From JAIVHA01 sp965367295 (lineage in GTDB: Bacteria > Pseudomonadota > Gammaproteobacteria > DSM-19610): 41,655 nucleotides of DNA. How positions within the stretch are numbered: position 1 is the first letter of the stretch; the number at the start of each line of letters is the position of its first letter. The notes beneath the pieces were generated by a model. It did no database searches, was not told the DNA's origin, and saw nothing but the letters and a program-made list of their open reading frames with translations. Positions 32,510 through 41,439 of this stretch are shown here, in pieces. The stretch covers positions 1 through 41,655 of the forward strand of contig CBDUHN010000030.1 of the NCBI GenBank assembly GCA_965367295.1, given 5' to 3'. The position numbers were made by a program, and so were the translations under genes.

Positions 32510-33343
32510 ATGGCCACGTTCCGCTCCTGCATGCGCAACACCACGGTACGTCTGGCCATGGTCGTGATCCTGCTGGTACTGATCAGCGCCACCAGCATGC
32601 TGGCGCTGCTATATCAGTCCACGCTTTCCAGCGCCCGTGAGGCGCTGGCCCTGCAACAACAGACCAACGCCAACTACCTCTACAACCAGATCGCCTTCTA
32701 TCAGGAGATCATCGATCAACTGGCACGTCGCACCCAGGTCAAGGATCTGCTCAATGTCGGCCATGATGAGGAAGCCATGGCCTGGGCCCTGGACACGCAG
32801 ACCCGGCTGCCCAACAGCATTGGCCTGGCGTTGCTTCGGCCGGGTATGGAATTACTGGGCAACCCCGCGCTACAACGTGTCACGCCTTCCTGTATGGCGG
32901 ACCTCCACGCGTTGAAAGAAGGGGCGGTGATCGCACGCCCCCCTGTGCATCTGGATACCCGGGAGTTGGCACATTTCGACCTCATCGCCAATGTCGCCGG
33001 TCATGATGATGAGAGTATCGGCACCCTGTTTGCCAGTTTTTCCCTGGAAATCCTCCACAATACCCTTGAATCCCTCACCCGGCCCGGACAGCTCCAGCGT
33101 ATTCGCGACGGTGCAGGACGGTTGCTGGCGCATGCCGGAAAACTGTCAGCCGACGCCCCGGCACTCGAACATTCGCAGCCGGTTCCCAACACGGACTGGA
33201 TACTGGAAACCCGCAGCATCCTGACCCCGGACAACCACCCCAGCCAGCAGCCACTGGTCATCGCCACCCTGATCATCAGCGTGGTGCTGATCCTGGTGGC
33301 AGGACTGTTTGCCTGGCGCACCGTGCGTCACGAATCCGCATGA
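32510..33343 (+). CDS. membrane dCache-like sensor domain without output domain
   Basis: A 277-residue protein with a transmembrane helix near each end (about 14-35 and 249-270) and about 210 residues between them that would face the periplasm. The region after the first helix (a long helix SAREALALQQQTNANYLYNQIAFYQEIIDQLARRTQVKDLL) is typical of the dCache ligand-binding domains of chemoreceptors, kinases and diguanylate cyclases. After the second helix only about eight residues (WRTVRHESA) remain, so no HAMP, kinase, methyl-accepting or GGDEF domain follows. Its 3' end overlaps the convergent ROK kinase gene by 16 bases. The function is unknown. Confidence 0.75.
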   Translation: MATFRSCMRNTTVRLAMVVILLVLISATSMLALLYQSTLSSAREALALQQQTNANYLYNQIAFYQEIIDQLARRTQVKDLLNVGHDEEAMAWALDTQTRLPNSIGLALLRPGMELLGNPALQRVTPSCMADLHALKEGAVIARPPVHLDTRELAHFDLIANVAGHDDESIGTLFASFSLEILHNTLESLTRPGQLQRIRDGAGRLLAHAGKLSADAPALEHSQPVPNTDWILETRSILTPDNHPSQQPLVIATLIISVVLILVAGLFAWRTVRHESA

Positions 33344-34242
33344 TGCGCAGGCCATAACCAGGCCGCCCCCCGCACGCCACTGGAATCACCATGCCGTGCC
33401 GGTAACAGGCGCGTATCGACCCGGTCGGAAAACACGTACCGCGCCCATTGTTCCGGCACCCGCCGATACAGAAAATCCAGCCGGGAAAGCCCGCCACCGA
33501 GCACGATCACACCGGGGTCCAGCAGATTGATGACGCTGGCCAGCCCGCGCGCCATGCGATCAACATAAGACTCCAGCACATCCTGCGCCCGCCTATCCCC
33601 CTGCTGCGCAGCCTGCAGAATCTCCGGCACCGGCCGTGACACCCCGGCCTGTTGCCGATAGCTGCACTCCAGCCCCGGCCCCGACAGCCAGGTCTCGATG
33701 CAGCCGTGCTTGCCGCAATAACACTCCGGTCCCGGCAACTCCTGGGGCTGCGGCCAGGGCAGTGGATTGTGCCCCCACTCACCGGCAATGGCATTGGGGC
33801 CCGATAACAGCCGGCCATTCACCACAATGCCGCCGCCGGTCCCGGTACCGATAATGACCCCGAACACCACGGCTGTTCCCGCACCGGCACCATCCACCGC
33901 CTCGGACAGGGCAAAGCAGTCGGCATCATTGGCCAGCCGCACCGGACGATCGAGGCATTGCTGAAGATCCTGCAGAAGGGGACGGCCGTTGAGACAGACC
34001 GAATTGGCGTTCTTGATGCGACCGGTGGCCGGGGAAAGGGCACCGGGGGTACCGATCCCGATGCTGCCACGCCGGCCCAGTTCGGTTTCCAGTTGTGTGA
34101 TCAGCTGTTGAATGGTCTGCAGGATGGCAGCGTAATCGCCGGCCGGTGTGGCTACACGCCGGCGCCACAATGCTGCGCCGCTCTCCCCCAAGGCGATCGC
34201 CTCGATCTTGGTACCCCCCAGATCAATCCCGATACGCACCAC
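33328..34242 (-). CDS. ROK family sugar kinase, Mak (fructokinase)-like
   Basis: A 304-residue ATP-dependent hexose kinase. It has the N-terminal phosphate motif IGIDLGGTKIEAIAL, the catalytic Asp in LANDADCFALSEAV, GEWGHNPLPW with the zinc-site CYCGKHGCIETWLSG, and the C-terminal HGDSSGVRGAAWLWP. The last two blocks are close to E. coli Mak, a manno(fructo)kinase, and less like NagK. It starts 10 bases after the ampE stop, so cotranscription with ampD-ampE is likely. In that setting an amino sugar from recycling is a possible substrate, which is inference. Confidence 0.9.
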   Translation of the reverse strand: MVRIGIDLGGTKIEAIALGESGAALWRRRVATPAGDYAAILQTIQQLITQLETELGRRGSIGIGTPGALSPATGRIKNANSVCLNGRPLLQDLQQCLDRPVRLANDADCFALSEAVDGAGAGTAVVFGVIIGTGTGGGIVVNGRLLSGPNAIAGEWGHNPLPWPQPQELPGPECYCGKHGCIETWLSGPGLECSYRQQAGVSRPVPEILQAAQQGDRRAQDVLESYVDRMARGLASVINLLDPGVIVLGGGLSRLDFLYRRVPEQWARYVFSDRVDTRLLPARHGDSSGVRGAAWLWPAHHADS

Positions 34243-34252
34243 TCGATCGCAG

Positions 34253-35119
34253 TCAGGATACCCAGCCGGCCAGGATCATGAGCGCGAACACCGCCAGCCA
34301 GACAATCAGCGCACGCCAGACCAGGCCCATGGCGGAACGAATCAGCGCCACCGGGTCCTGTTCCAGCTCTTCTTCCAGGCGGGTACTCAACGCGCCCTCG
34401 CCGGCCGCGAACAACACCGCCGCGGACTGACGCGCGATATGACCATCACCGGACGGTACTCCGCGCCAGGCATGAATGGCATTTTCAAAGTGTCCGGACA
34501 GTGCATAGGCGAACACCATCAACCGGACGGGAATCCAGCCCAGCACACCATATGCCTGGCGCACGGCCAGGGCGAAGGCATCCTCGCCGCGCTCCCGGTC
34601 CAGCAATTCCACGGCACGGAACAGCACCGCACCCACCGGCCCCAGCAGGGCAAACCAGAACAGCACACCGAACCAGCGGTCATGGGCACCCACCAGAACG
34701 CCACGCAGCACCGCCTCGTCGCAGGCGCGCACATCCAGGCCGGCGTCCAGCCCGGGCTGGAAATGTGCCGCCAGCCGGCAGCGCGTGGCCGCATCCTCTT
34801 CATCATGCACCGCGCAGTAATGATCCACGTCCACCGGCAGGTCACGCGGCCCCAGGGTGAACACCAGCACCGTGATGCCGAACAGCAAACCGAACAGACT
34901 CCACAGCCCGCCATGCAGCCAGCCCTGTAGCAGCAGCGTCACCAGCAGCAGGGGCGCGAGCAGGACCAGCACCCCGAGCGGCCCTTCCCAGGACTCACCC
35001 TGCAGACGAGCACGCATCCAGGCACTGTAGTCATGGAAACGCTCATAGCGACGCAGGTCCGGCAGGGCTTCGTAGAAACGATCGAGGAAAATACCGATCA
35101 GGATAGAGATCAGTGTCAT
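34253..35119 (-). CDS. ampE: AmpE-like inner-membrane protein
   Basis: A 288-residue integral membrane protein with about four helices and a cytoplasmic loop carrying GPRDLPVDVDHYCAVHDEED. The N-terminus MTLISILIGIFLDRFYEALPDLRRYERFHDY and the length match AmpE, encoded behind ampD in enterobacteria and Pseudomonas. AmpE has been described as a sensor or transducer linked to beta-lactamase induction; the mechanism is not settled. No ampC or ampR is in the window. It lies 58 bases after ampD. Confidence 0.9.
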   Translation of the reverse strand: MTLISILIGIFLDRFYEALPDLRRYERFHDYSAWMRARLQGESWEGPLGVLVLLAPLLLVTLLLQGWLHGGLWSLFGLLFGITVLVFTLGPRDLPVDVDHYCAVHDEEDAATRCRLAAHFQPGLDAGLDVRACDEAVLRGVLVGAHDRWFGVLFWFALLGPVGAVLFRAVELLDRERGEDAFALAVRQAYGVLGWIPVRLMVFAYALSGHFENAIHAWRGVPSGDGHIARQSAAVLFAAGEGALSTRLEEELEQDPVALIRSAMGLVWRALIVWLAVFALMILAGWVS

Positions 35120-35177
35120 GGGGATAACGCCAGGTTGGGGTAATGGCAGGCAACGCTACCGCCTTGCCTCATAGGGG

Positions 35178-35735
35178 TCAAGCGACGCCGTTGGATTCCA
35201 GCAGCGCCGCCAGCCGCGGCCATTCGAAGGCGGGGCCGGGATCGGTCTTGCGCCCCGGCGCCACATCGGAGTGCCCGGTAACGGCTGTGGGGGACAGGGA
35301 AGGATAGGCATGCTGCAGGGATTTGATTACCTCCGCCAGCCGGGTGTACTGCGCATCGGCATACGGGGTTTCATCTGTCCCTTCGAGCTCGATACCGATG
35401 GAGAAGTCATTGCAGGCCTCGCGCCCCGCATAGCAGGAACGCCCGGCATGCCAGGCCCGCAGATGAAAGGGCACGTACTGCACCAGCTCGCCGGTGCGGC
35501 GGATCAACAGATGACTCGATACCTGCAGGTGGGCAATCTCCGCAAAATAGGGATGCGCCGAGGCATCGAGACGGTTGAGAAACAGGTCGTCGATCCAGGG
35601 GCCTCCAAACTCGCCCGGCGGCAGGCTGATGCCATGCACGATGATCAGATCCAGGGCCGCTTCCCGCGGGCGCGCATCACAATTCGGCGAAACCACCCGC
35701 CGGGCGCCGGACAGCCAGCCATCCCGCACCGGCAT
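35178..35735 (-). CDS. ampD: 1,6-anhydro-MurNAc-L-alanine amidase AmpD
   Basis: A cytoplasmic zinc amidase of 185 residues that removes the stem peptide from anhydro-muropeptides during recycling. The zinc ligands are H34 (IVHGISLPPG), H155 (TGHSDVAPGRKTDPG) and D165, with K163 and E116 also conserved. No signal peptide is present, as expected for AmpD rather than AmpDh2/3. Its ATG shares one base with the stop of the thioredoxin-like gene (TGATG), so translation is coupled. Its product, anhydro-MurNAc, is the substrate of AnmK encoded at 4115-5239. Confidence 0.95.
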   Translation of the reverse strand: MPVRDGWLSGARRVVSPNCDARPREAALDLIIVHGISLPPGEFGGPWIDDLFLNRLDASAHPYFAEIAHLQVSSHLLIRRTGELVQYVPFHLRAWHAGRSCYAGREACNDFSIGIELEGTDETPYADAQYTRLAEVIKSLQHAYPSLSPTAVTGHSDVAPGRKTDPGPAFEWPRLAALLESNGVA

Positions 35736-36073
35736 CAGGGTGCCTCCTGCGCCGGGGCCGTCAGCCGTTCGGCGATGGCGCGGCGCAACGCCGCCGGGCT
35801 GGCCTCGGCCTGCAACTCGGCATGAAACTCGCCATCGAGGTACAGAAACAGGGCTGGCAGGTGAAACAGGGAAAATTCCTGCGCCAGCCCCGGGTCCCGC
35901 TGCACATCCACCTCGAACACCTGCAGCCCCTCCCGGGGCCCGAATTCCTCCAGCACCTGCTTCCAGTGCCGACAGGACCCGCAGCGCGGCGCCGTAAACA
36001 GCACCAGCACCGGCCCCTGCGTATCCGCGAGCACGTGGTGGAAACCGAACTGATCCAGACTGGGCAGACTCAT
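35735..36073 (-). CDS. thioredoxin family protein
   Basis: A 112-residue cytoplasmic protein of the thioredoxin fold with the redox motif CGSC in FTAPRCGSCRHWKQVLEEF (C31, C34) and a cis-proline in LPALFLYLDGE. There is no signal peptide. It probably reduces or protects thiols of a partner protein, but no partner is evident. It is the first gene of the trx-ampD-ampE-ROK series and is coupled to ampD through the TGATG overlap. Confidence 0.88.
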   Translation of the reverse strand: MSLPSLDQFGFHHVLADTQGPVLVLFTAPRCGSCRHWKQVLEEFGPREGLQVFEVDVQRDPGLAQEFSLFHLPALFLYLDGEFHAELQAEASPAALRRAIAERLTAPAQEAP

Positions 36074-36300
36074 TTATGGCAATCCGTTTCTAGCATGACA
36101 GATGGGCTTATGTTGCGGGCCAAATGCTCCACCCCACCGGGTAACCGGCTGGCCGCCTCCCTCCCCCCGTAGTTGTCGCCGAATAACAACGACTTGATTA
36201 TGATGTATTTCCACGCAATGATGCGGCTTGGGCCGCAATGGCGCCCGATTCCGTTACAATACCCGAAGACTCCTGTGACTCAAGCCGACAACACCCATTC

Positions 36301-36966
36301 ATGATGAAAAAAGCCCTCGCCATTCTGTGCCTCTGCCTGAGCTTCAGTGCCCAGGCCGCAACCCTGTACGTCAGTGATCACCTGGAAATCCAGATGCGTT
36401 CCGGCAAATCCACCCAGCACCGCATCATTCGTATGCTGCCCAGCGGCACCCCGCTGGAGGTGCTGGAAGTGGACCAGGAAGGCGGCTGGACCCGGGTGCG
36501 CGCCCCCAGCGGCACCGATGGCTGGGTATTAAGCCGGTTCCTGATGAGCGGAGCGGCCGCCCGCGACCGTCTTGCCACAGCGGAAAAGAAACTCGCCCAG
36601 CTGGATCTGGAAAACCGCAAGCTGCAGACCACGCTCAAGGAACTCCGCGATGAAAAAGAAGGCGTAGCCAAAGAACGCGCCGAACTCGACAGCAGCAGCC
36701 GCAAGCTGTCCCAGGAGCTGGAAGAGATCCGCCGCACCGCCTCCAGTGCCCTGGCCATCGATGCCGAAAACAAGGAACTGAAAAGCCGCATCGTCAGCGC
36801 CGAGCGCGATATTCATACCCTGCAACAGGAAAATGAACGCCTCAAGGACCGTACCGCGCGCGACTGGTTCATGGTCGGTGCCGGCGTGGTGATCCTCGGC
36901 ATTCTCATCGGCCTCATCATTCCCCGCATCCGCCTGCGCAAGAAATCCAGCTGGGGTGAACTATAG
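36301..36966 (+). CDS. TIGR04211-type SH3 domain / coiled-coil protein
   Basis: A 221-residue envelope protein similar to YgiM. A signal peptide (about 1-20, cleaved after AQA) is followed by a bacterial SH3 domain (about 22-83) with YVSDHLEIQMRSG and TDGWVLSRFL, a coiled coil (about 90-190) and a C-terminal transmembrane helix (about 193-213) with a short basic tail in the cytoplasm. Bacterial SH3 domains often bind peptidoglycan; the exact role is unknown. The start is one of two adjacent ATG codons at 36301. It stands alone, in front of the c-di-GMP enzyme gene. Confidence 0.9.
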   Translation: MMKKALAILCLCLSFSAQAATLYVSDHLEIQMRSGKSTQHRIIRMLPSGTPLEVLEVDQEGGWTRVRAPSGTDGWVLSRFLMSGAAARDRLATAEKKLAQLDLENRKLQTTLKELRDEKEGVAKERAELDSSSRKLSQELEEIRRTASSALAIDAENKELKSRIVSAERDIHTLQQENERLKDRTARDWFMVGAGVVILGILIGLIIPRIRLRKKSSWGEL

Positions 36967-37094
36967 ACACCGTATACAAGCCAGAACCTGGCACTACTAT
37001 CCACGTCACGGGCGGTGTTAACAGGCACCGGGCTCCCTTATCCTGTCGGGTGGCCCGGTAGCATCAACGCCACCCTTCTATCCCTGGATACTGC

Positions 37095-39863
37095 ATGGCA
37101 TACAAACCGCTCTCCGGCCGCACGCTGGGAACCGCCTTCATACCGGTTGAGATTCTCCTGCATGGCCTTGCGGCGGCGCTTGTACTGCAGATTGGACTGG
37201 CCACCTATCCAGCCACAACTTTATATGCACTGATCGCCTGCTTCGTGGCGGGTAGTTCGCTGCGCTTCACCGAATTCCTGCAGGTCAGCATGCGAGGGGA
37301 GGATATCCCCCCGCAACCGGACAGCCGACTGGGCACTCTGGGCCTGCTGCTCTATGGCTGTGCCTGGGCCGGTGTCGCCTTGCTGTCCCTCTGGTACAGC
37401 GACCACCAGGCCGACCTCGACCCTTACCTGCCAGCGGCCCTGTTGATCGGCCTGCTGGCCTCGTTCATCGGCAGCGGATTCCACAGCCTCCGCTTCCTGT
37501 ATATCGCCCTGCCTGCCACCCTGGTGCCCCTGGCCTGGTTGCTAAAGGCATCCCTATGGACCCCCGCCATGCTCTGGGGACTGCTGCTGCTCATCGTCCT
37601 TGTGGCCACCCGCGCCAGCCGCCACCTGCAGCGCAGCATTGATCGCCTGCAGCTGTTGAGCCAGAGCAACACCGACCTGGTCGCCAAACTGGCCGATGCC
37701 CGGGACAGCGCCATTTCACAGCAAAAAAACCTGGAAAGCCTGAACCAGGACCTGCAGCGGGAAAGCCAGGAGCGAGAAGCGGCGAAAAACCGCCTGCGGG
37801 AATCAGAACAGGAACTGACCCGCATCCTCGATGACATGATGGACACTTATTTCCATGTCGACTTCGATGGCAACATCCGTCGGCTCTCCCCGTCCATTGC
37901 CAGCGTCCTCGGCGAATCATTCAAGGAATGCATCGATCGCAACTTCATCAGCTTCTTCGCCGAATCCACCGACTTCCAGCAGTTTCAGGATACCCTCAAC
38001 AAGGGCTTCGGCACGGTGCGCAACCACGAGGCCCTGTGGCGCAATGCGGAGGACAACGATATCTGGGTATCCTTCAATGCGCATTTCCACGAGGACAGCG
38101 ACGGCCGGCCGGATGGCATCGAGGGGGTGGCCCGCGATACCACCCAAAGCCGCGAAGCCAAGGAAAACCTGTTCCGCGAGAAGGAATGGTGGCGTGTCAC
38201 CCTGGAATCCATCGCCGATGGCGTCATCACCACCGACCTGGACGGCCGCATCCGCTACCTCAACCCAGTGGCCGAAACCAAGACCGGCTGGCAGAGTGAG
38301 GAAGCCCAGGGCAAGCTGCTCACCGAGGCTTTCTGGCTGGTAGAAGAAGAGAGTCGCGAGCGTGCCAGGCTGCCACTGGACGAATGGCTGCACAAGGGCA
38401 GGAAGGCCACGCTGTCCAACCCGGCGGTATTGATCCACCGCCGCGAAGACAACGAATCCGTCATTGAACTATCCGGCGCACCGATCCGCGATTCCCACGA
38501 CGAGATCATCGGTTCCGTACTGGTGTTCCATGACGTCACCAAGATGCGCGCGCTGGCCACCCAGCTCGCCTACCAGGCCACCCATGACTCACTCACCGGA
38601 CTGATCAACCGGATTGAATTCGACCACCGCGTCGAGCAGGCCATCCACAACGCCAACCAGAGCGAAAAGGTCCATGCCTTGTTATATATCGACCTGGACC
38701 AGTTCAAGATCGTCAACGATACCTGTGGCCACCATGCCGGCGATGAACTGCTGCGCCAGGTGACGCGCCTGCTACGCGGCGGTCTGCGCGAGGCCGACAC
38801 CCTGGCGCGCCTGGGCGGTGATGAATTCGGCGTACTGCTCACAGGCTGCCCTCTGAACATCGCGGGTGACATCGCCGAGAAATTACGCAAGCTGGTCGAG
38901 GACTTCCGTTTCGGCTGGGAGGGCAAACCGTTCCGCATCGGCGCCAGCATCGGCGTGGTTCCCATCACCAATTCCGTCACCTCGCTGACCGAACTGCTCA
39001 GCGCCGCCGATTCCGCCTGCTACGTGGCCAAGGAGGATGGCCGCAACCGCGTGCATATCTACAAGCCCGATGACGAAGGCGTGATGGCCCATCACGGCCA
39101 GATGCAGTGGATGCAGCGCATCCAGGATGCCATCGAGAAAGACCAGTTCGCACTCTACTCGCAACCCATCACCTCGATGGACAAAAACACCGTGCTGTAC
39201 GCGGAAGTACTGCTACGCATGCTCGACGATCCCTGCACTGACCAGGAACGGCTGATTCCTCCCAATGCCTTTATGCCCGCCGCGGAACGCTATCACCTGA
39301 TGCCACAGATCGATCGCTGGGTAATCACCCATGCACTCAAGGCACTGGCATCGAATGACTCCCCCCTGGGCAGGAACGCCTTCATCACCATCAACCTGTC
39401 GGGTCAGTCACTGAGCGACCTCTCGCTTTACGATCACGTGGTACAGGAACTGCATCATTCCGGTGTCGCCGCCGAACGCATCTGCTTCGAGATCACCGAA
39501 AGCGCCGTGATCGCCAACATGGAACTTGCCCAGAAATTCGTCACGCTGCTGAAGGAGAAGGGCTGCAAGTTCGCGCTGGACGATTTCGGCTCGGGCCTGA
39601 GTACTTTCGATTACCTGAAGAATCTACCGGTGGATTTCGTGAAACTGGACGGCCTGCTGGTGCGGGAACTGAATTCCAGCCGCGTCAGCCAGGCCATGGT
39701 GCATGCCATCAACTACGTCACCCATGTCATGGGCATGAAGTCCATTGCCGAATATGTGGAGAATGATGCCATCCTGGACACCCTGCAGAAACTCAAGGTC
39801 GATTTCGCCCAGGGCTATGGCATCGCCAAGCCGGAACTGTTCTATAAGGCGCCCAGGGTCTAA
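37095..39863 (+). CDS. membrane PAS-PAS-GGDEF-EAL cyclic di-GMP enzyme
   Basis: A 922-residue protein. The first 190 residues hold several membrane helices, then comes a coiled coil (about 190-245), two PAS domains (about 245-365 and 370-490), a GGDEF domain (about 500-660) and an EAL domain (about 675-920). The diguanylate cyclase site is intact (LGGDEF, about 572-577). The phosphodiesterase site reads YAEVLLRM with the key Glu retained, and has INLSGQSL, FEITES and LDDFGSGLSTFDYL, so both activities are possible and one may be dominant under a given signal. It probably switches between attached and motile states. The 465-residue unknown gene follows 91 bases later. Confidence 0.93.
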   Translation: MAYKPLSGRTLGTAFIPVEILLHGLAAALVLQIGLATYPATTLYALIACFVAGSSLRFTEFLQVSMRGEDIPPQPDSRLGTLGLLLYGCAWAGVALLSLWYSDHQADLDPYLPAALLIGLLASFIGSGFHSLRFLYIALPATLVPLAWLLKASLWTPAMLWGLLLLIVLVATRASRHLQRSIDRLQLLSQSNTDLVAKLADARDSAISQQKNLESLNQDLQRESQEREAAKNRLRESEQELTRILDDMMDTYFHVDFDGNIRRLSPSIASVLGESFKECIDRNFISFFAESTDFQQFQDTLNKGFGTVRNHEALWRNAEDNDIWVSFNAHFHEDSDGRPDGIEGVARDTTQSREAKENLFREKEWWRVTLESIADGVITTDLDGRIRYLNPVAETKTGWQSEEAQGKLLTEAFWLVEEESRERARLPLDEWLHKGRKATLSNPAVLIHRREDNESVIELSGAPIRDSHDEIIGSVLVFHDVTKMRALATQLAYQATHDSLTGLINRIEFDHRVEQAIHNANQSEKVHALLYIDLDQFKIVNDTCGHHAGDELLRQVTRLLRGGLREADTLARLGGDEFGVLLTGCPLNIAGDIAEKLRKLVEDFRFGWEGKPFRIGASIGVVPITNSVTSLTELLSAADSACYVAKEDGRNRVHIYKPDDEGVMAHHGQMQWMQRIQDAIEKDQFALYSQPITSMDKNTVLYAEVLLRMLDDPCTDQERLIPPNAFMPAAERYHLMPQIDRWVITHALKALASNDSPLGRNAFITINLSGQSLSDLSLYDHVVQELHHSGVAAERICFEITESAVIANMELAQKFVTLLKEKGCKFALDDFGSGLSTFDYLKNLPVDFVKLDGLLVRELNSSRVSQAMVHAINYVTHVMGMKSIAEYVENDAILDTLQKLKVDFAQGYGIAKPELFYKAPRV

Positions 39864-39954
39864 AACCACCTGTACAGATACTCATCCGGCGGTTTAGGCT
39901 AGCGCCCAGCCATTAGGGGATGGACGCATACATAATTACACCGGGAGGCACTGC

Positions 39955-41352
39955 GTGGAACGAATCAAGGATGCACACCAGAAAGCACTGTCCATCAATC
40001 TGGACAAGGGGCAATACGGCACCATCGCCGAAATCGGTGCCGGACAGGAAACCGCCCGCTGGTTCTTCCGCGTCGGCGGCGCCGCCGGCACCATTGCCAA
40101 AGCCATCTCGGCCTACGACATGCAGTTCAGCGACTCCATATATGGCACTTCGCCGCGCTATGTCAGCCGCGAGCGACTGCAGGCCATGCTGCAACTGGAA
40201 TATCAGCTGCTCATCGAGCGACTGGGCGGGAAACGCGGCAACGACAGCACCTTCTTCGCCTTCGCCAACACCGTCGCCGCCCGCAGCTATTCCCGTAAAA
40301 TGGATGGCCACGGCTGGATTGGCATCCTGTTCCAGCATTCCCCGCTCGCCGAACCCTCCCGCATCGATGTACATGTGCACCTGCTGGGCAAGAAAAGCCT
40401 GCAGGACCAGGAGTCCCTCGGACTACTCGGACTCAACCTGATCCACGCAGCCCTCAACCACCACGATGATCCAGGCCTGATCCTGGAAGCCATGATGGAC
40501 GGACTCTACCCGGAACTGGTGGAGATCGACATGATCGACTTCTCCGGCCCCGCCTTTTCCATGGTGGACAACCGGCTCATGGCCCTGTACCTGGTGCAGC
40601 GCGGCATGACCAGCGCCGCTCTATTCACCCCTGATGGACGGCTGGTGCACCCCGCCGATGCGCTGTACAAGAAAGCGGTCATGATCGAGCGCAGCCGTTT
40701 CCGTCCACCGACCCACCTGACCATGAACATGCTGGAGTGCGCCCACCAGCGGTTTCTTGCCGAGGCGAACGTCAGTACCGATGAGATGCTGGTGCTGTCG
40801 GAAATGACGCTGCACAACCTGCGTGACGGCGGCGACATCGATGCACAGGATTTCCTGCATCGCGTGGAAATCCTCTGTGCGCTCGGCAAAAATGTACTGA
40901 TTTCCAACCTGGGTGAATATTATCGTCTGGCAGCCTACCTGTTCCGCCACACCCAGCGCCCCATCGGGGTGGCCATGGGCATGCCCAATCTGCAGGAACT
41001 GTTCGACGAAAAATACTATGATGCGCTGCCGGGCGGTATCCTCGAATCCTTCGGCCGGCTGTTCAAATTCGACCTGCGCCTGTATGTCTGCCCCAGCCGC
41101 GACCCGGATACCGGGAAACTGGTCACCATCGATGACTATCAACCCGAACCACACCTGAAACACCTGTACGCCTACCTGTACGACAACGGTTATATCCGTG
41201 GACTCGACACCATCAACGAAGACTATCTGGCCATCTATTCCCACGAAGTGCTGGACATGATCCGCTGCTGCCGCGCCGGCTGGGAGGACATGGTGCCACC
41301 CAAGGTGGTACAGATGATCAAGGCGCAGAACCTGTTCGGGTGTGGCGGCTGA
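39955..41352 (+). CDS. conserved 465-residue protein of unknown function
   Basis: A soluble protein without signal peptide or membrane helices. It starts ERIKDAHQKALSINLDKGQY and contains EIGAGQETARWFFRVGGAAGTIAKAISAYDM (about 26-56), RYVSRERLQAML, GKNVLISNLGEYYRLAAYLFRH and YVCPSRDPDTGKLV. I recall close relatives in many proteobacteria carrying conflicting automatic names (nicotinate-nucleotide adenylyltransferase, TonB-dependent receptor); none is supported by a motif I can see. The GTG start at 39955 has GGGAGG in front. It follows the c-di-GMP gene and precedes a repeat-rich gap. Confidence 0.85.
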   Translation: MERIKDAHQKALSINLDKGQYGTIAEIGAGQETARWFFRVGGAAGTIAKAISAYDMQFSDSIYGTSPRYVSRERLQAMLQLEYQLLIERLGGKRGNDSTFFAFANTVAARSYSRKMDGHGWIGILFQHSPLAEPSRIDVHVHLLGKKSLQDQESLGLLGLNLIHAALNHHDDPGLILEAMMDGLYPELVEIDMIDFSGPAFSMVDNRLMALYLVQRGMTSAALFTPDGRLVHPADALYKKAVMIERSRFRPPTHLTMNMLECAHQRFLAEANVSTDEMLVLSEMTLHNLRDGGDIDAQDFLHRVEILCALGKNVLISNLGEYYRLAAYLFRHTQRPIGVAMGMPNLQELFDEKYYDALPGGILESFGRLFKFDLRLYVCPSRDPDTGKLVTIDDYQPEPHLKHLYAYLYDNGYIRGLDTINEDYLAIYSHEVLDMIRCCRAGWEDMVPPKVVQMIKAQNLFGCGG

Positions 41353-41412
41353 TCGGTAGCGAAAATTTCCGTACCGGTCCCGCGAAGGACCGTGGGAGAC
41401 GAAAGGAACGAC

Positions 41413-41438
41413 GTTCGAATTTATTCGAACCTACAGGT
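41413..41438. repeat. REP-like palindrome
   Basis: GTTCGAATTTATTCGAAC (41413-41430) has an 8 bp stem with a TT centre and continues with CTACAGGT, the same tail as the copy at 21655-21680 (CCACAGGT). It lies 60 bases after the last gene. A separate small hairpin, CGGTCC-CGCGAA-GGACCG (41375-41392), precedes it. Confidence 0.8.
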
Positions 41439-41439
41439 C

